The notes under the pieces were generated by a model. That model was not told the origin of the DNA. It worked only from the letters and a program-made list of their open reading frames with translations, and made no database searches. The translations under genes and the position numbers were made by a program. A DNA stretch of 64,000 nucleotides, from the NCBI RefSeq assembly GCF_003606325.2, contig NZ_CP031843.2, forward strand, positions 1,612,001 to 1,676,000, written 5' to 3'. This document shows, in pieces, positions 54,881-63,000 of this stretch. The DNA comes from Bartonella kosoyi. Its GTDB lineage: Bacteria > Pseudomonadota > Alphaproteobacteria > Rhizobiales > Rhizobiaceae. The stretch's first letter is position 1. Every line of letters starts with the position of its first letter.

Positions 54881-56298
54881 TTTTTGCTCCATGATTTACT
54901 TAAAGGAAATTGTTTTAGATGAGATAGACCATAATCATATCTACATTTTGGACTCGCATGTCCAAGACAAGTATGAACGCTATTGGGATTTGTGAACATT
55001 CTCCGCCATTCTTTCCACATGCTACTACCAGTAGGTATTGTCTCGTAGGTATAGCCATTGCCGCCGATAATTCTGCTGACAAAGTCATATCTATGACCAT
55101 CAAAACCAATTGTGGTTTGTTTGCCACCACTCACATACTTTAACAGATCTGATGCCGCCAAAACATTAGCCGCTGGTCCATAGAAACTGATCGTTGTATT
55201 GCCAGCTACATCATTGATACCTTCTTGCTTGAAAGAATTCATCATATTCAAGTTTGTCAAACTACCACGACTATGGGCATCAAAATGCAATCCTGTGTTC
55301 CCATAGCGAGACATCAGATCTTTTGCTTCTTGGGTTGAATTGGTCAAACCCCAAAAGTTATTTTCCATAAACTTCTGGTATCCCGCGACCAGAAGTTCTG
55401 AAATAGCAGAATCGGCTTCTGGAAACACAACAAAATAAAGCGGTGCATTTTGATCCTTCGCATGTTGCTCCGCATAAACAGCAGCTTCCTCTGGTGGAGT
55501 AAAGATACCATTGAGGGACACATGAACCTTGCCATCAGAGCCGGCTTGCAAATGCTGCTTTTCCTCATCCGTTAAATAATGAAACTTAGGGATTTTTTGT
55601 CCACGAGCGTCTTCTATAGGTTCTCCATTTTCATCTGTTTTATAGATTGTATTGCCCTGTTCATCACGGTCGACCACAGCGATGGGGTGCTCTTTGATAA
55701 ACATGGTTTTATAGGAGTCATCGCTGTATTTAAACCCTTCTTCCAGCAGTTGTGTTGCCATTTCACGGTTTTCATGGACGATTCGTTCCAGCTTGGCAAC
55801 ATCAAGCTGTTGTACACCCTTATGGGCGTTGGCAGTATCACGGTTAAGGGAGGCGATGGCTTGTTCCACATCTTGCCCCGTCAACGCCTTTTGCCCTGCT
55901 TCATTTGTCAGCACAATGGTGCTATCACTAATGGCGGATTTGGTATAGCCTTCCTCTGAATCTTTGGCTTTTGCATGATCTAAAACATTCTTGGCAATGT
56001 TTTTCCCGACACCATATTTGCCTTGATACATGGGACCTCCCGCAGAAATGCTGATCCCATCGCTGTTAGCTTGAGCATGCGCACTGTTGGTGATATCACT
56101 GGTGCTGATGCTTCCGGTGGTCAGACTATTTTTATCCGCTGGTGCGGTGCTGCCGATAATCCCTCCGGTCATGGTTGTTGCACCCGCCACTGTAATATCA
56201 AAGCCGCCATCACCGGTTTGAATGCCGGATTGTTCCACAACGCTGTGATAATTACTAGAGGATTTGTCCTTGTTAAAGGCAATATTGGTTGACGCCAC
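54877..56298 (-). CDS. Orphan FhaB/CdiA C-terminal module B (lipase-like toxin domain), 3' part after an in-frame stop
   Basis: 473 residues from a GTG (56298; MASTNIAFNKDKSSSNYHS). Nearly identical to B' over the pre-toxin region and very similar in the toxin part: DAHSRGSLTN at about 340, YDFVSRIIGG, SVHTCLGH. It continues, in the same frame, the upstream fragment ending at a TAA (56356-56358). The GTG has no strong ribosome site, so expression is uncertain. Paired with L2. Confidence 0.75.
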   Translation of the reverse strand: MASTNIAFNKDKSSSNYHSVVEQSGIQTGDGGFDITVAGATTMTGGIIGSTAPADKNSLTTGSISTSDITNSAHAQANSDGISISAGGPMYQGKYGVGKNIAKNVLDHAKAKDSEEGYTKSAISDSTIVLTNEAGQKALTGQDVEQAIASLNRDTANAHKGVQQLDVAKLERIVHENREMATQLLEEGFKYSDDSYKTMFIKEHPIAVVDRDEQGNTIYKTDENGEPIEDARGQKIPKFHYLTDEEKQHLQAGSDGKVHVSLNGIFTPPEEAAVYAEQHAKDQNAPLYFVVFPEADSAISELLVAGYQKFMENNFWGLTNSTQEAKDLMSRYGNTGLHFDAHSRGSLTNLNMMNSFKQEGINDVAGNTTISFYGPAANVLAASDLLKYVSGGKQTTIGFDGHRYDFVSRIIGGNGYTYETIPTGSSMWKEWRRMFTNPNSVHTCLGHASPKCRYDYGLSHLKQFPLSKSWSKK

Positions 56299-56355
56299 AT
56301 CATCCTTTTTTCCACCATTAAACCCAGCAGAAACAGAGTTTTGCTTGCTGGAACT

Positions 56356-56640
56356 TTATCCCGTATCACTGAGGCTGGTAATGGTGAAATCACCACCAAC
56401 ACCCATCTCTACACGGTTTGCAGAAACCACAGCGCCTGCAAATGTAGTATTTCCCCCACTATTGGTATGAACAATGCTGGTGCCTATAATATGGCTATTC
56501 TTGTGTTGTACTTGTTCACTGGAGCCCTTTCCTTTTCCAAAAGAAGCATTGCCCATCCATCCTGGACCGCCACTCCCATAGCTGTAACCAACATTGAGCG
56601 CAGTATTTTGCGAATAGTGTTGTGTTGTTAAGGTTTGCAT
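56356..56640 (-). pseudogene. 5' fragment of module B, ended by an in-frame TAA
   Basis: 94 residues starting MQTLTTQHYSQNTALNVGYSY, overlapping the end of lipoprotein L1 by 13 bp. It matches the full-length FhaB (NVGYSYGSGG, HKNSHIIGTSIVHTNSGG, VVSANRVEMGVGGDF) up to SDTG. The next codon, AAA in the FhaB gene, is TAA here; the frame then goes on with SSSKQNSVS into the 473-residue ORF. One base change thus splits a module of about 587 residues. Confidence 0.75.
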
Positions 56641-57041
56641 TCAGGTTGTACTGGACTTCTTTTACAAAAAGGGCTGTTTAAGCGCTTCTCAACACTTCGC
56701 TTCGGAATAACAGCACCAGGACGACAAATCGGAAGATTTTCTTCTCTGTAAGTGTAACACCACCCTCCCATATGTTCATTTTTATAGCGGAATCCCGCTT
56801 GAATCATACAAGCATAAGTTGTTGCTCTTGCATTGTTGCTTCTCTCTCGATTTTCTGTATCAAGATCGATAAGGCTTGGCATTCCACATTCTAAAAGAGC
56901 TTTTCCTACCTCAGTAGAATCTGCACCAGGTTTTTCCCACATACTCACGTATGCTGGAGAAGGTTTGTCAATATTTGATATGTCACACCCAGTGACACCT
57001 AACAGGACTATCCCACTTAATAATTTAAACAGTGTATTCAT
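56628..57041 (-). CDS. Lipoprotein L1 (putative immunity protein of the full-length FhaB)
   Basis: About 137 residues from ATG 57039-57041 (MNTLFKLLSGIVLLGVTGC, lipobox V-T-G-C; an in-frame ATG four codons upstream also exists). Contains KPSPAYVSMWEKPGADS, ALLECGMPSL, CMIQAGFRYKNEHMGGWCYT and the late Cys block. Closest to L3. Directly follows fhaB with an ATGA overlap, the position of cdiI relative to cdiA. Confidence 0.85.
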   Translation of the reverse strand: MNTLFKLLSGIVLLGVTGCDISNIDKPSPAYVSMWEKPGADSTEVGKALLECGMPSLIDLDTENRERSNNARATTYACMIQAGFRYKNEHMGGWCYTYREENLPICRPGAVIPKRSVEKRLNSPFCKRSPVQPECKP

Positions 57042-60000
57042 TTTTTTCTCCATAAATAACCTAAACCTAAATTATCTAAAATCGCATGAGGTGCATAAAT
57101 TATTGCATTATGATGTGTTCCATAATCATGTTTACATGCATCACTTGCATCACCATAACACTTATGGGTGGTACTAGGATTATGGCCGCGTATCGCTCCC
57201 ACTTGCTCTATCATTGGAGTTGCTGGTGGAAATAATACATAGGGGAACTTCAAGGGTACCTTATAAGCCGTAGGTGGATTGAGACCAACCACCGTGCCAA
57301 TGGGATCAAATAGATGATTTTGTAAGTAAACATGATCTTTTTTACCATCGCTTACATAATAGTGTGCATTCGCTATCGATAGAGAGTTACCAGCTGGTCC
57401 ATAAAGATAAATATCTGTTTTTTCTCCTATACCATGGATACCACGCTCTTCAAGGTCACGTAATCCATTACCCCCTGTCAAGGTACCGCGGCTATGCATA
57501 CTAACAATAGCCCCCTCATTGCCATAACGAGTGATAAAATCTTGGAATTTCTTCGTCGAATTACTCAACCCCCCAATATTCCCTTCCAGAAACTTCTGAT
57601 AAAACGCTATCCCTAACTCTACCAGCGGATCTTCAGCTTGGGGGAAATATGTAAAATACAGATGACCATTGTTATAAACAGCCATTTGGACGGCATTACC
57701 CGCTGCATCATCAGGGGAATTAAAAATGCCATTGTAGAACATATAAACATTGCCATCAGAGCCTTTTTGTAAATGATTTTCTTCCTCTGGTTTTAAAAAG
57801 TTATACAGAGTAATATATTTTCCATCGCTGCCTTTTATATACTCTCCATTTTCATCGGTTAAATAGAGGACATTGCCATTTTCATCATGCGCAACCTCAC
57901 CCACTGGGTGGTCAACACGCAATACAATTTTACGCACTTTATCCCAATAACCAAATCCTTCATCTGATAAATCATTGATCATATCTAGGCGATTATGCAC
58001 TGCTCCCTCAAGTGATGTGGCGTCTATCGGTGCGACAGCTTGGTGGGCTGCTGCGGTGTTGCGGTTGAGAGAACCAATGATTTCTCCAGCATCTTGCCCC
58101 ATGGACCTTTGGCCAGTTGTATTGGTTAGGATGATGGTTCCATCACTGATAGCGGATTTGGTTTCTCCTTCTGCGCCATCCTTGGCTTTGCCATGGTTTA
58201 AAACATTCTTGGTAATATTTTTTATCGTGTCATTTCCAGAAAGGCTAAAACCATGGCTGCTGGCTGTCGCATGGGCACTGTTGGTGATATCACTCGTCGT
58301 AATGCTTCCGGTGGTCAGACTATTTTTATCCGCTGAGGCACTGCTCGCAATAATGCCTCCGGTCAAGTTTGTTGTCCCCGTAACTGTAATATCAAAACCG
58401 CCCGCCTCTGCTTTGATGCCTGATTGCTCTACAACACTGTGATAATCACTAGAGGATTTATCCTTGTTCAAAGAGGCGCTCATTGAACCTCCGCCACCCG
58501 TTGCTCCAGCACCAAAACCAACAGAAACAGAATTTTGCTTGCTGGAAGTTTTTCCGGTATCGCTCTGGCTAGTAATGCTGAAATCACCTCCAACACTCAT
58601 CTCTACACGGTTTGCAGAAACCACGGCGCCATTCAGTGTGGTGTTTTGCCCACTGTTGGTATGAACCGTGCCGGTGCCTATAATATGGCTGTTCTTGTGG
58701 TGCACTTCATCACTGGAACCTTCCCCTTGACTAAAAGCAGCACTGCCTGTTGCCCCTGCCCCCCCCGTGCCATAACCATAGCCCACACTCATGGAAGTAC
58801 TTTCATTGTTGTTTTGTGTGCTTTGTGTGTTTTTTGCACTTTCAAAGGTGATATTTTGCCCCGCTGTCATATTAATATTCCCGCTCTGTGCATCATTGTC
58901 CAGAACATAAATCGGGTTTGTGCCGGCGATAATGTCGGCTCCAACACCATGGATATTGCCGTTGTGAGCATTTATGTTAACAGAACGCCTCCCTTCTATT
59001 GTCGTCGTCGTCGCTGTGGAGACTTGAGAAGAGGCTTCTGCTTTCTCGCTCTTAAAGCCCACGCTCACACTGCCAGATGCACCAGCCATATTGGCAAGAA
59101 CATCTTTGGTAGAACCTCCAAATCCACCTAATGAACTGCTCAATCCTTTGGTTATATTTCCCCTTTCCCCTGTATTACCACTCAACCAATCAACAAACTC
59201 CCTGCCTTTGGTAAAGAGGTGATTGATTTTCATGCCGGTCAGGATGCCATTCATAACTGTGTTATTTCCATCCTTATTATTCATGCGGTCTGCTGAATCT
59301 TTTAGCCCTTGTACCGTGCCAAGAACACCAATATCCGCAGAGGCTGTCACACCGGCAAAGGTTTTTTCATGTGTTTCTTGTACATTAGAGGTATCATAGC
59401 TTTCCGATAGGGTGATATTATTGCCAGCATTAACGTTGACATCACGGTCTGCCGAAACATTTGCCGCTTTAAAATTCACATCATTGCCAGCATTAAAATT
59501 CGCATCATTGCCCGCATGGAAATTGGACGGCGTATTCGTATTTTCCCATTGATCGCCTTTATCCTTGGCGCCCGCAACCCCCACACCCACAGAAGCACCA
59601 CTTTTGCTCTTTTCAAACTGAAAACCAAAACCTGTACGTTCTTCCTTTGAGCTTGTGCTATGGCTATTGTGACCAGGCAAAACATTGATATCATGGGCTG
59701 CCGAAACATTAATATTTTCTCGTGCATTAAAATCAGAACCTACCACGTTCACATCTTCTTTTTCGGCGGTGATAGTGATATTTTTACCATTGAGCGAAGA
59801 GCCTTGATGTTCAAAACTTTCTTCATTTTGCACCTTTCCCTCACTCCCGTAGATCGAAACAAAGCCCTTGCCTGATCCCACACCAAAACCCGTTTCATGA
59901 GTTTCTGAATGGCTCTCATGATGGTCTGTCATGCCATCAATCGTCACGCTTTGTCCTGCCACATTGATATCTTCATTGGCAATCATATGAGAAGCCGTGA

Positions 60001-63000
60001 TTGTGGTCTCTTTGTCTGATTGCGTAATAATGTTGCCCGTCGCCCCAAGAATGGAGGAAACCGTTGTTGTATGGGATTGAGATGTATCGGAAGATTTGCT
60101 ACTCAAAAATCCACTTTCTGACGATTGTGCTTGCTGATCATACTTTTCTTGCGCCCCTTTGATGAGAATATTACCACCAGAGTGAATGGTAATATCGGCT
60201 TTTGCTTGGTCTTCTGGCGTTTTTTCTCCTGAAGTCTCCCCTATCTTGCCGGCTGTGAGTATCGAGGCAACAACTTTCGTGTTGTTTCCTGAATCAATGG
60301 CAACGCCTTTGCCCCCCGATATGAGTGAACCGGAAACTTGGGTCGCATCAATCTTGTTATGCTGGGATTTGCTGCTACTAAATGCTCCCCCCTCTTTATG
60401 GTAGGACATCTCATACTGTAAACTATTTTCCGCATTGTTGATGAGAATATCGTGGCTGGCTTTCAACCCCACCTTGCCATCAGCCGTAACAGAACTGCCC
60501 GTGATGGTGAGATCATGTGGTTTGCCATCTTGCCCTGCAATAGCGGTGATATCACCCCCAGCATTGATCGAAGAGCCAACGGCTCGCGAGGCTTGCATAT
60601 CCACTTTAAGGTTTTTATTCTGAAGATGATACTCCATCTCATCGGATTTGGTATCTATTGTGATATCCCCTTGAGCACCAAGAGCAACATTGCCCTTCGC
60701 ATCGATATCGGACGCAGAAACATGGATATCTTTTCCAGAGAGAACAGTGGTATCTTTTCCAGAACTTAAATGAGAGCCATTGTGCACAGCAACATGGGAG
60801 GTTTGTTCCCCCCGATGGCTATTGGCACTGTTGCGCGTGGCATCAATCGAAACGTTTTCTTTTGCTTGTAAGAAAAGGTTATCCGTTGCTTGAACCTCAG
60901 AGCCTAAAACATGCAAATCTTTTCCAGAGACAAGCGTCGTTGAGCCGCCAGAATTAACTTCTGATTGTTGATGCATAGAGGCATCACTATGCTCGCTGTG
61001 GTGATGGGTTTCTGCTGCGCCTATCGTTAAGTTACCTTCTTCTGTAACCATAGCAAGATCACCCCCTGTGGTGACCTTCACCCCTGAGGCTGTGATATCT
61101 TGCTTAGCGAAAACTGTCGCATTGCCCCCAGTAGAAAGCGCATTGGTGTTTAAAACAGTTTCCACACCATCAACCATTGTGCGCCCTGCATCCAAACGAA
61201 TATTGTTTTCTGCAAGCAAAACAGCATCACCACCAGCAGCAAAATGCCCCCCTTGACTGAGGATATCCCCGCCATGCACATGCAATTGGTGGTTTGCCGC
61301 AATCCGCCCTGAATTGATAATCGTTGAAGTGCTTGTATTTTGGCTGGTGATATTGACATCATCCCCCATGATCAAAGCTCCAGCAGAAACAAAGGAGGCT
61401 CTGTCTTTTTCTGGAATGTAAAGCACCGGTGCATAAACATCCATGCCCTTGACCTGTTGACGAACATAAATCACCATCGGTGCTTCTAAACTTGCCAATT
61501 GTTCTTCACTTAAAGGTTCACCAAAGACAAGATTGTGGGCTTTGGCATATTCTGCCCCGACATCCAGCAGGCTTTTGACTTGTTCAATGGCATCACTGCC
61601 TGGAATAAAGGCGCCTTTACCCAAACCTTGACCCACAAGATCACGCATTTGTTTTTCAATCAGTTGCTTTTCAAAATAAGCATCCCCTAAGAAGAAAATC
61701 TCCCGATCTGGCTTATAACCAATTCTGTTCAAAAAATAGGCTGAACCATAAAACTTACCGACATCAAGGAAATCTGCTCTCGTTTCATAAATGAAATTCT
61801 GGTTGGGCAGCGTGCCCCCAACACCCCCCGATTGGGGCTTTGGCAAAGGAAGCCCCTCAGAAAGATCCCCTGAATTATTGAGATCCACTTTGGGTGTAAA
61901 CAAAGCACCAGCCCCGGTTAAACCGTTCAGCGCCTCCAGTGGATTACCTCCAACCGCTTTGGCTTCAAAATGCGCATCCCCTGTAATGGACCCTTCGGCT
62001 GCCTTGTTGTTGAGTTGATCGACCACCAAATTCAACGTGCCACCCGCTTGAACAAGACCAGAAACGGTATCTGTCACTTCTGAACTTATATGACGAATAC
62101 TCCCATTGTCTATATCGAGACTACCATTACGACTGCCATCAGCGTTATAGGCATAACAATAAGCATCCGTATTGGCCTGACAGCCAAGATAGACATTTTT
62201 ATAAGTTGTCGCCCCCAAATTAGTCAGCGTCTTGGCTTGGATATCCGCATTTCCACCCGCTTCTATGATGCTGTAGTGATTCTCAATATCATCAGCGTTA
62301 ATAATAAGATTGCCGTGAGATTGTATCATCCCCTGAGCTGCCGGTTTATGCGAAAACGTCTGCGTGACAGTCTCCTCTGTCATATGGGACCAGTTTTTGT
62401 TTGGTAAAAACCATCCTCCCCAGCTATCACCATTCCATTTATAGTGGTGTACAGAAAATTCCTTCTTTATAGACTTATGTTCCCAAGTAAAAGCCTTATA
62501 GACTGTTCCATTTTTCAATGTTGCCGTGCCATAGGTTTCTTCTTTGCTATTCCAAAGTGGAATATCTAAGTAAAGTTCTACGTGCCCTTTCCCTATTAGT
62601 TTATCGTCTTGATGTTCGTGCCCCTTTCCCCAAAGATTGGGGTCCTCCTGATATAACATCCCATCACTGAGCTGATCAGAACCTTCTGGTTTTTGGAAAG
62701 AAATATCCCTATATTCCTTTTTTTCCGTGATGACCGGCGTACTATCGGCTTCATTTTGCAAGGTTTTGGTTTGGATCAATAAGTTTCCACCGGCTTGAAT
62801 CAAGCCTGCTTTATTGACAAGGGAAAGGCTTTTTCCAGTACCCGCCACATTGGTAAAAGATAAATCACCCTCTGCCATAACGACACCAGCATCATTCAAC
62901 AAAGCCCCATCAACTTTGAGAGCACCATGGCCCTTCACATAGATTAATCCCGTTTTGCTGTTGGTCAAATCCCCCGTCACGCTAAAGGCTAAATTCTGAC

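Noticed and set aside
57975..59131. Plus-strand ORFs of 155 and 198 codons opposite the fhaB 3' half; similar ones opposite the orphan modules
   Set aside because: Antisense shadows. The same shadow ORF recurs wherever the repeated fhaB DNA recurs, as expected from duplication.
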